Source of the DNA: Pannonibacter sp. SL95
Lineage (GTDB): Bacteria > Pseudomonadota > Alphaproteobacteria > Rhizobiales > Stappiaceae
Assembly (NCBI RefSeq): GCF_026672425.1
Contig: NZ_JAPPRC010000003.1
Coordinates: 1,532,501-1,596,500, forward strand
DNA: 64,000 nucleotides
Direction of reading: 5' to 3'
Each line of letters starts with the position of its first letter. Position 1 is the stretch's first letter. This document shows positions 45,990 through 54,802 of the stretch, in pieces. The translations under genes and the position numbers were made by a program. Under the pieces are notes generated by a model that was given only the letters and a program-made list of their open reading frames with translations, made no database searches and was not told the DNA's origin.

Positions 45990-46123
45990 GCTTCCCGTGT
46001 ATCAGGGGCGTGACAGCCACGCCAGACAGCTTGTGGCCTGATGGCTTGTTGCCTGCGTCCGGCCTTCTATACTCCCCCCCCGGAAAACCGGGCCGGCCGG
46101 CCCGCGACAGGGAGCTTGATGCG

Positions 46124-46831
46124 ATGAAACTGACCTGGTTTGGCCATTCCGCCTTCCGTATCGACCTGAAGGACGCCGTCGTCCTGATCGATCCGTTCTT
46201 CACCGGCAACCCGGCCTTTCCGGCGGGCTCGAGCGTCGAGGCGGCAAGCGAGGGCGTTACGCATATTCTCCTCACCCATGGCCACGACGATCACATCGGC
46301 GACACGATCGCGATTGCGACCGCCAGCGGAGCGCAAGTGACGGCAAACTATGAAATCTGCATGTGGCTCATGAGCAAGGGCGTTGCCAACATCAACCCGA
46401 TGAACGCGGGCGGCATGGTCGACACCGGTCCCTTCAAGGTGGCCCTGACCCCTGCGGTGCATTCCTCCGCCACCAGCCATGCCGGGGAGGGGCTCACCTA
46501 CATGGGCAATCCGCATGGCATCGTGCTGGCTGCGCCGGGGGAAAAGGTGCTGCTGCACATGGGCGACACCGACATCTTCGGTGACATGGCCCTGATCCAC
46601 GAGCTCTACCAGCCGAAGATCGGTCTCGTTCCCATCGGGGATCGCTTCACCATGGGGGCCCGCGCCGCCGCCCTGGCCTGCACCCGATTCTTCGATTTCG
46701 ACACCATCATCCCCTGCCACTACGGTTCGTTCCCGATCATCGACGCCACCGCCGACGCGTTCGTCTCGGCCATGGGCGCGAAGGCCGGAACGGTCCAGGT
46801 GCCGGTGCCGGGCACGGCTGTGGTGGTGTGA
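46124..46831 (+). CDS. UPF0173 metal-dependent hydrolase (MBL fold)
   Basis: A 235-residue metallo-beta-lactamase-fold protein: [13 protein letters not shown] at the start, [13 protein letters not shown] (HxHxDH), a metal Asp in [13 protein letters not shown] and the [12 protein letters not shown] His. The family is the YtkL-like group of unknown substrate. ATG 46124 lies behind GGGAG. Confidence 0.93.
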   Translation: MKLTWFGHSAFRIDLKDAVVLIDPFFTGNPAFPAGSSVEAASEGVTHILLTHGHDDHIGDTIAIATASGAQVTANYEICMWLMSKGVANINPMNAGGMVDTGPFKVALTPAVHSSATSHAGEGLTYMGNPHGIVLAAPGEKVLLHMGDTDIFGDMALIHELYQPKIGLVPIGDRFTMGARAAALACTRFFDFDTIIPCHYGSFPIIDATADAFVSAMGAKAGTVQVPVPGTAVVV

Positions 46832-46874
46832 CGGGGGAGGGAAGCACTCTCTATAGCTGAAGCAAACTCTCCTG

Positions 46875-46920
46875 CGGAGGTCACCCCGGCCGAGCATCGC
46901 GAGAGCCGGGGTGACCTCCG
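46875..46920. repeat. Perfect 16-bp inverted repeat
   Basis: CGGAGGTCACCCCGGC (46875-46890) is exactly repeated in inverted order at 46905-46920 around 14 bp. It lies between two convergent genes and might act as a bidirectional terminator or be another extragenic palindrome; there is no T tract. Confidence 0.8.
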
Positions 46921-46969
46921 TGGGAGGCATGCTGGCTCTACATCCCACCCTCTATCGCCTTGATCTCCC

Positions 46970-47875
46970 TCACATCCCGTTCCACAGCCACGCGGCCCCG
47001 CGTACGCCGGACGAATCGCCGTGTGCGGCTTTGGCGATCGGCACCGAATAGGTGTCGGAGAAGATGAAGGGCCGCATTGCGTCCGGCAGGTCGCGGTAGA
47101 GTTCGTCTACATTGGACATGCCACCGCCCAGCACGAACACGTCCGGGTCAAGAATGTTGGCGACCATGGCCATGGCCCGGGCAAGGCGGGCAACGTAGCG
47201 CCGGTAGGCAGCCTCGGCCTCGGTGTCGCCGGCGCGCATGGCGGCGATGATGCCGCGTCCGTCCAGGTCACGGCCACTGGCGCGGGCAAAATCCCATTCC
47301 AGCCCCTTGCCGGAAATCCAGCGGTCGAGCGTGCCGCGGTGGCCGGTCCAGCAGTCGGGGCCGGGGAATTCCTCCGCCGTCATCCACGGCACCGGGATGT
47401 TGCCCCATTCCCCGCCGATGCCGTTGGCGCCGCGATGCGCCTTGCCGTCGATGGCGATGCCCGAGCCGCTTCCCGTGCCGATGATGACGGCATGGACCAC
47501 ATGCGCGCCGGCTCCGGCGCCGTCGGTTGCCTCCGACACGGCCAGGCAATTGGCATCGTTCTCCACCCGCACAGGCCGGGCGAGGCGGGCCTCCAGATCC
47601 TTGTCCAGCGGCTTGCCGTTCAGCCAGGTGGAATTGGCGTTCTTGACGAGGCCGGTCCCCGGCGAGATCGAACCGGGGATGCCGAAGCCGACCGTTCCCG
47701 TCTGTCCCGTTGCCGCCTCCGCCCGCGCAACCAGTCCGGCTACGGCTTCGATGCAGCCGTGATAGTCGCCGCGCGGTGTCGCCACCCGCTCGCGGTAGAG
47801 TTCACGGCCGGCCTCGTCCAGCGCGATGATCTCCAGCTTGGTTCCGCCCCAGTCGACGCCCAGGCGCATGGTCAT
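46970..47875 (-). CDS. ROK family sugar kinase
   Basis: 301 residues. The phosphate-binding [13 protein letters not shown] is at the start, followed by VGFGIPGSI, the catalytic Asp in [26 protein letters not shown] and [10 protein letters not shown]. The ROK zinc motif is eroded: the region reads [18 protein letters not shown], with one cysteine left out of the CxCG..GC set. The layout resembles fructokinase Mak/NagK. Substrate unassigned. GGAGG is 8 bases before ATG 47875. Confidence 0.88.
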   Translation of the reverse strand: MTMRLGVDWGGTKLEIIALDEAGRELYRERVATPRGDYHGCIEAVAGLVARAEAATGQTGTVGFGIPGSISPGTGLVKNANSTWLNGKPLDKDLEARLARPVRVENDANCLAVSEATDGAGAGAHVVHAVIIGTGSGSGIAIDGKAHRGANGIGGEWGNIPVPWMTAEEFPGPDCWTGHRGTLDRWISGKGLEWDFARASGRDLDGRGIIAAMRAGDTEAEAAYRRYVARLARAMAMVANILDPDVFVLGGGMSNVDELYRDLPDAMRPFIFSDTYSVPIAKAAHGDSSGVRGAAWLWNGM

Positions 47876-48452
47876 GTCACAGTCCTCCACTCGGGCCATT
47901 TGACGAGGTCCCCGTCGCGGTTGTGCCGCAGGGCGCGTCGGCGGGCAAGGCGCGGCTGCGGGTCCTTGTCGGGTCGATCGCGCTGCGCAGTGCGCCTGAT
48001 GCATGTTTTTTCATCGTTCGCCGTCGATGTCGCATTTTCGGGCTCAGGTGTCGCGACTGCTCACGCGGGTCTTGGCGGCGGATGCGAGACTTTGCGTCAG
48101 GCTGGCGCCCGGGATGGTCGCCCTTGAGGTCTTCGACCCTGTGACATAGCCGCAAGAAAGCGGGTGCGGACGCCAGGTCCGCTGCGATGGCCGGAAACTG
48201 CCGTTGCGTCTTGATTTGAAAATATTTTCCCAAGTCTAGGCATTCCTGCAAAAAATACGTGCGAAATGGACTAAAAAATATCCATTCAATCCGCATTTTC
48301 TGCTTTTTCATTCCCGAAAATTTTGCTTTCCTTAGGGGGAAGAGCCTCCGTGCGATGCCTGCGTGCGGGGGCCAGAGGGAAATGTGCGTTCCGGTAATAG
48401 ACCCCCGAGGTCACCACAATAAAAGCCGGACGAACTGCATGTCGGGGAACAG
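47876..48452. other. 577-bp divergent intergenic region
   Basis: Between the ROK gene and the ABC operon. The part near 48210-48330 is distinctly AT-rich and holds an inverted repeat (48265-48286). No gene, repeat or RNA recognised. It should contain the promoters of both divergent units. Confidence 0.6.
48265..48286. promoter_or_regulatory. Inverted repeat upstream of the ABC operon
   Basis: AATGGA-N10-TCCATT in the AT-rich part of the promoter region. A possible operator for the creatine/polyamine-type transport genes; assignment rests on symmetry and position only. Confidence 0.4.
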
Positions 48453-49547
48453 ATGGCAAATAACCGGGGCGCGTCGGTCCGCTACGAGAATGTCCAGAAA
48501 AGCTATGACGGAGAATCGCTGGTCGTAAAAAACCTCAATCTCGACATCCCGCCCGGTGAATTCCTCACCATGCTGGGGCCGTCGGGATCGGGCAAGACCA
48601 CCTGCCTGATGATGCTGGCCGGGTTCGAGCCGGCCACCCACGGCGAGATCTTTCTCAACGGCCGGCCGATCAACAAGGTGCCGCCGCACAAGCGCGGCAT
48701 CGGCATGGTGTTCCAGAACTACGCCCTGTTTCCGCACATGACCGTGGCCGAAAACCTCGCCTTTCCGCTGCAGGTGCGTGGCATGAGCAAGGCTGATCAG
48801 GCGGTGAAGGTGAAGCGGGCGCTGGAAATGGTCGAGCTGGGCAAGCTCGGCAATCGTCGCCCGGCGCAGCTGTCCGGTGGTCAGCAGCAGCGCGTGGCGG
48901 TGGCCCGTGCCCTGGTGTTCGATCCGGAGCTGGTGCTGATGGACGAACCGCTCGGCGCACTCGACAAGCAGCTGCGCGAGCAGATGCAGTACGAGATCAA
49001 GCACATCCACGAAAATCTCGGCGTCACGGTGGTCTATGTCACCCATGACCAGACCGAAGCGCTGACCATGTCTGACCGGGTGGCCGTGTTTAACGACGGC
49101 ATCATCCAGCAGCTGTCGACGCCGGACCTCCTTTATGAGGAGCCGCAGAATTCCTTCGTCGCCCAGTTCATCGGCGAGAACAACAAGCTGAACGGCAAGG
49201 TCGTCTCGGTCGAGAACGGGGCCTGCGAGGTGCTTGTTGCCGATGGCACGCGGCTGAAGGCGGACAAGGTCAATGTGTCCGGCGCCGGGGATGCGACCAC
49301 CCTGTCGCTCCGGCCCGAGCGCGTGGAACTCGCGCCCGAGCGGCAGATGGACAACATGCTGCAGGGACGCATCGAGGAGCTGATCTATCTCGGCGACCAC
49401 ATCCGTGTGCGCATGACCGTCTGTGGCAACAGCGAGTTCATCGTCAAGGTTCGCAACCGCTCCGACCGCAGGCGGCTGGAGACCGGCTCGATGGTGCCGA
49501 TCGGTTGGGAAATGAGGGATTGCAAGGCACTGGATGCCGTTGCGTAA
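48453..49547 (+). CDS. potA: Polyamine-type ABC transporter ATPase
   Basis: 364 residues. Walker A GPSGSGKTT, Q-loop FQNYALFPHMTV, signature LSGGQQQRVAVARAL, Walker B LVLMDEPLGALD and switch VYVTHDQTEAL are present, and a C-terminal TOBE domain follows (about 275-360). It powers import by the downstream binding protein and permeases. By sequence it is in the PotA/spermidine-putrescine group, but the operon leads to creatinase, so the cargo may be creatine. Confidence 0.93.
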   Translation: MANNRGASVRYENVQKSYDGESLVVKNLNLDIPPGEFLTMLGPSGSGKTTCLMMLAGFEPATHGEIFLNGRPINKVPPHKRGIGMVFQNYALFPHMTVAENLAFPLQVRGMSKADQAVKVKRALEMVELGKLGNRRPAQLSGGQQQRVAVARALVFDPELVLMDEPLGALDKQLREQMQYEIKHIHENLGVTVVYVTHDQTEALTMSDRVAVFNDGIIQQLSTPDLLYEEPQNSFVAQFIGENNKLNGKVVSVENGACEVLVADGTRLKADKVNVSGAGDATTLSLRPERVELAPERQMDNMLQGRIEELIYLGDHIRVRMTVCGNSEFIVKVRNRSDRRRLETGSMVPIGWEMRDCKALDAVA

Positions 49548-49628
49548 TGGAATGCGTGACCGGGGGCAGAAGATCTCCGGCACGACGACTTGACCGGTCC
49601 CGGTCCAACGCTCGAAAGGGGAGCAGAT

Positions 49629-50729
49629 ATGAAACTGGCAACCACACTCCTGGCCACGGCAGCGCTGTCGCTGACGTCCATCTCGGTACAGGCCGCTGAC
49701 CTGACCATCGTGTCCTGGGGCGGCGCCTACTCGGCCTCGCAGAACAACGCCTACCACAAGCCCTTCATGGCGATGAAGTCGGGCGTCAACATCATCAATG
49801 ACGAGTCCTCCAACGAGGCCGTCGCCAAGCTGCGCGCCATGAACGAGGCCGGCAACGTCACCTGGGATGTGGTCGACGTGGAAGGTCCGGACAGCCAGCG
49901 TCTGTGCGACGAAGGCCTGGCCATGGAAATCGACTTCGATGAATGGCTGGCGGCCGCGCCGGACGGGGCAACGGCGACCAAGGACTTTGGTCCCTCGCTG
50001 ATCAACAAGTGCTTCATCCCGCAGATCGTCTTCTCCACCACCTTCGGCTACCGCACCGACGTGAAGGACTGGAACGGCGCGGTCCCGACCAGCCTCTGCG
50101 ACATCTTCGACACCAAGAAGTTCCCCGGCAAGCGCAGCCTGGAAAAGCGCCCGAAGAAGAACATCGAATGGGCGCTCCTGTGCGACGGCGTTGCCAAGGA
50201 TGACCTCTACACGGTGATGTCGAAGCCGGAAGGCATCCAGAAGGCGCTGGCCAAGCTCGACACCATCAAGAAGGACGTGATCTGGTGGACCGCCGGCGCG
50301 GAAACCCCGCAGCGTCTGGCTGACGGTGAAGCCGTCATCGGCTCGACCTACAACGGCCGCCTGTTCTCGGTGATCGAGGAGCAGAAGCAGCCGGTCGCCA
50401 TGCTGTGGGACTGGCAGGTGTTCGACTTCGACGGCTGGATCATTCCGGCAGCCGTAAAGGAAGACAAGCTGCCCTTGATCAAGGAATACATCAAGTTCGC
50501 CACCGACACCCAGCGCCTCGCTGACCAGGCCAAGTACATTTCCTATGGCCCGGCCCGCGCCTCGTCGCAGCCGCTCGTCGGCAAGCACGCGGACCTCGGC
50601 ATCGAGATGGCGCCGCACATGCCGACCAACCCGGCCAACCAGAAGAACTATCTGGTCAACAACATCGAGTGGTGGGCTGACAACCAGGATGAGGTCGAAG
50701 AGGCCTTCCAGGTCTGGCTTGCAAAGTAA
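49629..50729 (+). CDS. ABC transporter substrate-binding protein (PotD-like)
   Basis: 366 residues with a signal peptide (MKLATTLLATAALSLTSISVQA). The mature part is a PotD/putrescine-binding type fold: LTIVSWGGAYSASQNNAYHKPF, then NEAVAKLRAMNEAGNVTWDVVDVEG, TTFGYRTDVKDWNGAVPT, and AVIGSTYNGRLFSVIEEQKQPVAMLWDWQVFDFDGW. Four cysteines in the mature protein could form two disulfides. The ligand cannot be told from sequence; the operon suggests a cationic guanidino compound. Confidence 0.88.
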   Translation: MKLATTLLATAALSLTSISVQAADLTIVSWGGAYSASQNNAYHKPFMAMKSGVNIINDESSNEAVAKLRAMNEAGNVTWDVVDVEGPDSQRLCDEGLAMEIDFDEWLAAAPDGATATKDFGPSLINKCFIPQIVFSTTFGYRTDVKDWNGAVPTSLCDIFDTKKFPGKRSLEKRPKKNIEWALLCDGVAKDDLYTVMSKPEGIQKALAKLDTIKKDVIWWTAGAETPQRLADGEAVIGSTYNGRLFSVIEEQKQPVAMLWDWQVFDFDGWIIPAAVKEDKLPLIKEYIKFATDTQRLADQAKYISYGPARASSQPLVGKHADLGIEMAPHMPTNPANQKNYLVNNIEWWADNQDEVEEAFQVWLAK

Positions 50730-50792
50730 GCCATGAGAGACGGACCGGGCGTGTCTGCGCCCGGTCCCCGTTTCCTTCGCGCCGGAACAAAC

Positions 50793-52050
50793 ATGACCCA
50801 GCTTGATGCGCCCGTGCTGACCCAGGATGGTCGGCCGCTCAAGGCGAGCCTTTCACGCGCCCTCAGACGGGAAAAACTGCGTGCCTTCATCCTGATCCTG
50901 CCGCTGCTGGCGTTTGTGCTCCTGACGTTCGCTGCGCCGATCGTCGACATGCTGCTGCGCTCGGTGGACAATTCGATCGTGCCGCAGACGCTGCCACGCA
51001 CGGTCTTGGCGCTGTCCGACTGGGACCCGAAGGCGGAAGAACTGCCGGGCGAGGCGGCCTATGCGGCAATCGTTGAAGGACCTGCGCGAGGCGGTTGCCA
51101 ACAAGACCCATACCCGGCTTGGCACGCGCCTCAATTATGAGCAATCCGGCTTTTCCAGCCTGATGCGCAAGTCCGGCCGTGCCGTCGAGAAGATCGAGAG
51201 TCCGGACGTGAAGGGACAGCTGATCGCGGCTGACAGCGCCTGGGGCGATCCTGTCATCTGGCAAACCCTGAAACTCTATTCCGGCACAACGACAAAGGGC
51301 TATTTCCTGTCCGCCGTCGATGCGCGCCAGTCAATCGATGGCGTTGAAATGCTCCCCGAGGGCGAGCGCGTCTATCTGATGCTGTTCGGCCGCACGCTGA
51401 TGATGAGCCTGGCGATCACGCTGCTTTGCGCGCTGATCGGCTATCCGGTTGCCTTCCTCTTGGCGCAGCTTCCGATGCGCACGTCGAACATGCTGATGAT
51501 CCTGGTGCTGCTGCCGTTCTGGACCAGCCTCCTGGTGCGCACCTCGGCCTGGAAGGTCCTTTTGCAGCAACAGGGCGTCATCAATGACCTGCTGGTCTGG
51601 ATCGGACTGCTTGGTGACGACACGCGCCTCGTGATGATGAACAATGCCACCGGCACGATCATCGCCATGACGCATATCCTGCTGCCCTTCATGATCCTGC
51701 CGCTCTATTCGGTGATGAAGACGATCTCGCCCTCCTACATGCGGGCCGCGCGCTCGCTCGGCGCCAATGACTGGACGGCCTTCTGGCGCGTCTATTTCCC
51801 CCAGTCCGTGCCTGGCATCGGGGCAGGGGCGGTGCTCGTCTTCATCCTGGCCATCGGCTACTACATCACGCCGGAGCTGGTCGGCGGCACGTCCGGCATC
51901 TTCATTTCCAACCGCATCGCCTATCACATCTCCAGTTCGCTCAACTGGGGTCTGGCGGCGGCGCTGGGCGCGCTGCTGCTGGTGGCCGTGCTCATCCTCT
52001 TCTATGTCTACGACAAGGTCGTCGGCATCGATAACGTCAAGCTTGGATAG
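50793..52050 (+). pseudogene. ABC permease gene (PotB-like) with one-base frameshift
   Basis: A single permease gene split between two frames. The first ~95 codons (MTQLDAPV..., with TM1 FILILPLLAFVLLTFAAPIVDML) run from 50793 to near 51075; the rest, from EDLREAVANKT on, continues in the next frame to 52050. Removing one base in the AAGG run at 51076-51079 restores a 418-residue protein with a ~100-residue periplasmic loop after TM1 and five further helices, including the EAA-type ARSLGANDWTAFWRVYFPQSVPGI. The remainder has no other lesion. It is either a sequencing error, a recent mutation or programmed slippage. Confidence 0.85.
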
Positions 52051-52060
52051 GAGCGCGCCG

Positions 52061-52915
52061 ATGTCTTCCTTGCCCTCCTACGCCTCGCCGCTGCAACGCA
52101 CCTGGCACTACACGTTCCGGGTTATCTGCGGGCTCATCTTCTTTTTCCTGGTGTTCCCGATCCTGGTGATCATCCCGTTGTCCTTCAACGCCCAGGACTT
52201 CTTCACCTTCACGCCTGAAATGCTGGCGCTGGATTCGGCCGGCTATTCGACCAAGCATTATGTGGACTTCTTCACCAATCCGGACTGGCAGAAGGCGCTG
52301 CAGAACTCCTTCATGATCGCGCCGACGGCGACCCTGCTGGCCACGGTTCTTGGCACGCTTGCGGCCATCGGCCTGTCGCAGCCGCATGTGCCGTTCCGTT
52401 CGGTGATCATGGCCATCCTGATCTCGCCGATGATCGTGCCGCTGATCATCGCGGCAGCGGGCATGTATTTCTTCTACTCCCGCATCGGCCTGCAGGGCAC
52501 CTACTGGGGTGTCGTCATGGCCCATGCGGTGCTCGGCACGCCTTTCGTCATCATCACCGTGACGGCAACGCTGGTCGGCTTCGACAACAGTCTGGTGCGG
52601 GCGGCGGCCAGCATGGGCGCTGGGCCGATCACCACCTTCTTCAAGGTGCAGATGCCGCTGATCCTGCCGGGGGTCGTCTCCGGCGCGCTGTTTGCCTTCA
52701 TCACCTCCTTCGACGAGGTGGTTGTGGTCCTGTTCCTGGGCTCTGCCAGCCAGAAGACGCTGCCCTGGCAGATGTTCATCGGCCTGCGCGAGCAGATATC
52801 CCCGACGATCCTGGCGGTCGCCTCGATCATGGTGGTACTCTCTGTGGTGCTCTTGACCGTGCTGGAGCTGTTGCGCCGGCGTTCGGAACGCCTGCGCGGC
52901 GTAACGCCGGCCTGA
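52061..52915 (+). CDS. ABC transporter permease (PotC-like)
   Basis: A 284-residue inner-membrane protein with six helices (first VICGLIFFFLVFPILVIIPL). The EAA loop reads ASMGAGPITTFFKVQMPLILPGVVSG. It pairs with the preceding permease. AGGAG is 9 bases upstream of the ATG, 10 bp after the potB-like stop. A terminator follows at 53094. Confidence 0.92.
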   Translation: MSSLPSYASPLQRTWHYTFRVICGLIFFFLVFPILVIIPLSFNAQDFFTFTPEMLALDSAGYSTKHYVDFFTNPDWQKALQNSFMIAPTATLLATVLGTLAAIGLSQPHVPFRSVIMAILISPMIVPLIIAAAGMYFFYSRIGLQGTYWGVVMAHAVLGTPFVIITVTATLVGFDNSLVRAAASMGAGPITTFFKVQMPLILPGVVSGALFAFITSFDEVVVVLFLGSASQKTLPWQMFIGLREQISPTILAVASIMVVLSVVLLTVLELLRRRSERLRGVTPA

Positions 52916-53093
52916 GACGAACTTGTCCGGCTCGCAGCAGTCAGTGCAGCGGGCCGGTGGACTGACATAGCGAAACGGACATGTTCCCAAGTGGACCCGG
53001 GGCGGTACGCCAGTTCCGGGCCGGGACTGCGGGCGATCGGCCTGCCACCGGACATGACTTTTCGCACCGAGATCGGGCCTGGCGGGCCGGCTT

Positions 53094-53129
53094 CCTTGAC
53101 TGGAAGCCGGCCCGTTTTTCGTTATGGCC
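53094..53129 (+). terminator. Rho-independent terminator between permease and creatinase
   Basis: A 12-bp stem GGGCCGGCTTCC (53094-53105) / GGAAGCCGGCCC (53112-53123), loop TTGACT, followed by GTTTTT. It separates the transporter genes from creatinase, either as a full stop or as an attenuator. Confidence 0.92.
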
Positions 53130-53171
53130 GGCTGGTAATAGGCCCACCAGCGCACTGTGAGGAGAAGTATC

Positions 53172-54398
53172 ATGCATCACGATGACATGCCGCGACTGCA
53201 AGTGCTTGAAAATGGTGAGAAGAGCTGGTCGCCCTTTTCTGAAGGCGAGCTTCAGGGCCGGCAGGACCGTCTGCGGCGGCGGATGGAAGAGCTGAAGCTC
53301 GATGCCTGCGTGTTCACCAGCTACCACAACATCTGCTACTTCTCCGGCTTCCTCTACTGCTCCTTCGGCCGCCGCTACGGCTTTGTCGTCGATGAGCACC
53401 GCGCGACGGTGATCGCTGCCGGCATCGACGGAGGCCAGCCCTGGCGGCGCGTGCTGGGGGATGCGCTCACCTACACCGACTGGAACAAGGACAATTACTT
53501 CCACGCCCTGCAGGCGGCGCTGTTCTCCTCAGGCCGCAAGCCGGCGCGCATCGGCATCGAGTTCGACCACGTGTCCCTCGACCTGATGGCCAAGCTTCAG
53601 GCCGCCCTGCCGGGGGTGGAACTGGTCGATGTCAGCGATGCGGTCATGCGCATGCGCACCATCAAGAGCCTTGAGGAACAGGCGCTGATCCGTGAAGGCA
53701 CGCGCATCTGTGACATCGGCGGCGCGGCGGTGGCTGGGGCCGTACGGGCAGGGGTTCCCGAGCACGAGGTGGCGCTTGCCGGCACGCAGGCCATGGTCCG
53801 GGCGATCGCCGCATCCTTCCCCTTCGTCGAGCTGATGGACACCTGGGTCTGGTTCCAGTCCGGCATCAACACGGATGGCGCCCACAATCCGGTGACCAAC
53901 CGCGTGGTTCAGGCCGGCGACATTCTCAGCCTCAACTGCTTCCCGATGATCTTCGGCTACTACACGGCACTGGAGCGGACGCTCTTCTGCAATCACGTCT
54001 CCGACGCGCATCTGCGGCTGTGGGAGATCAATTGCGAGGTTCATCGCGCCGGACTGGAGCTGATCCGGCCGGGCGCGCGCTGCTGCGACATTGCCGCCAC
54101 CCTCAACGACATCTACCGCCGCTACGACCTGCTGCAATACCGCAGCTTCGGCTACGGCCATTCCTTCGGCGTGCTCAGCCACTATTACGGCCGCGAGGCG
54201 GCGGTTGAGCTGCGCGAGGACGTGGAAACGGTGCTGGAGCCCGGCATGGTCGTGTCGATGGAACCGATGATCATGATCCCGGAAGGCTTGTCCGGGGCAG
54301 GCGGCTACCGCGAACACGACATCCTGATTCTCACCGAGACCGGAGCCGAGAACATCACCGGCTTCCCCTTCGGTCCCGAACACAACATCGTCGGCTAG
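53172..54398 (+). CDS. Creatinase (creatine amidinohydrolase)
   Basis: A 408-residue M24 'pita-bread' protein that hydrolyses creatine to sarcosine and urea. It matches known creatinases segment by segment: FTSYHNICYFSGFLYCSFGR-YG, DGGQPWRRV, YTDWNKDNYF, IKSLEEQALIREG-RI-DIGGAAV, MDTWVWFQSGINTDGAHNP, TALERTLF and YREHDILI. The catalytic His (H238, His232 in Pseudomonas) and the guanidinium-binding Glu residues are kept, and M24 metal ligands are absent, as in creatinase. GGAG precedes the ATG. The upstream ABC importer is the likely source of substrate. No sarcosine oxidase or urease is in the window. Confidence 0.94.
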   Translation: MHHDDMPRLQVLENGEKSWSPFSEGELQGRQDRLRRRMEELKLDACVFTSYHNICYFSGFLYCSFGRRYGFVVDEHRATVIAAGIDGGQPWRRVLGDALTYTDWNKDNYFHALQAALFSSGRKPARIGIEFDHVSLDLMAKLQAALPGVELVDVSDAVMRMRTIKSLEEQALIREGTRICDIGGAAVAGAVRAGVPEHEVALAGTQAMVRAIAASFPFVELMDTWVWFQSGINTDGAHNPVTNRVVQAGDILSLNCFPMIFGYYTALERTLFCNHVSDAHLRLWEINCEVHRAGLELIRPGARCCDIAATLNDIYRRYDLLQYRSFGYGHSFGVLSHYYGREAAVELREDVETVLEPGMVVSMEPMIMIPEGLSGAGGYREHDILILTETGAENITGFPFGPEHNIVG

Positions 54399-54613
54399 GC
54401 CGGACTTGCCAGCCCTGACAGGGTCTGCGCGGGCGGGGACCAAGTCGTCCCCGCAGGTCCCGTCCTGGCGGTCCTGCCATGCCTGTGGTCCGGCTGGGAC
54501 ATGCGCAGTTCCCGGTATGGTCGAGACCGATGCCGCCCAATACTCTCCCTGCGTGCAGACAGGGCGGCTGTCTCATGGGGATTTCGTTGCGGCATGTCGC
54601 CTTGCGCTTGTTA

Positions 54614-54635
54614 ATTGTATATTTTCGAATACAAT
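54614..54635. promoter_or_regulatory. AT-rich palindrome, candidate operator
   Basis: ATTGTAT-N8-ATACAAT, a 7-bp dyad in a local AT-rich island in the 400-bp gap after creatinase (54399-54798). ArsR-family sulfide sensors (BigR/SqrR type) bind sites of this size ahead of sulfide-oxidation genes; that link is inference. Confidence 0.5.
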
Positions 54636-54733
54636 GAACTATGAACATATGATGGCTCCATGTTCGCTGTGCGCGGCGGACTGCTCCTTTTGGAGGGAAG
54701 GCAGGAGCCAGGTTCAGACTGAGGAGGATCGAC

Positions 54734-54802
54734 ATGACAGACAGAGCAGGCCGACGGGACGGGACCGTTGCCATCCGCCAGCAAGGGAGGGCCGTCGCAT
54801 GA
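54734..54802 (+). CDS. Possible 22-codon leader peptide
   Basis: MTDRAGRRDGTVAIRQQGRAVA, preceded by an excellent ribosome-binding site (GAGGAGGATCGAC) and ending in ATGA that overlaps the start of the flavoprotein gene. This would couple translation of the flavoprotein to the leader. No family; short and Arg-rich, so it could instead be a chance frame. Confidence 0.4.
   Translation: MTDRAGRRDGTVAIRQQGRAVA

Noticed and set aside
51061-52050. Treating the permease as a complete protein starting at ATG 51061
   Set aside because: It would lack TM1 and the conserved N-terminal part that lies intact in the adjacent frame; a frameshift explains the sequence better.
53172-54398. Calling the M24 protein an Xaa-Pro aminopeptidase or ectoine hydrolase
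   Set aside because: The motifs (FLYCSFGR, DTWVWFQSGINTDGAHNP, YREHDIL) and the lack of M24 metal ligands match creatinase specifically.
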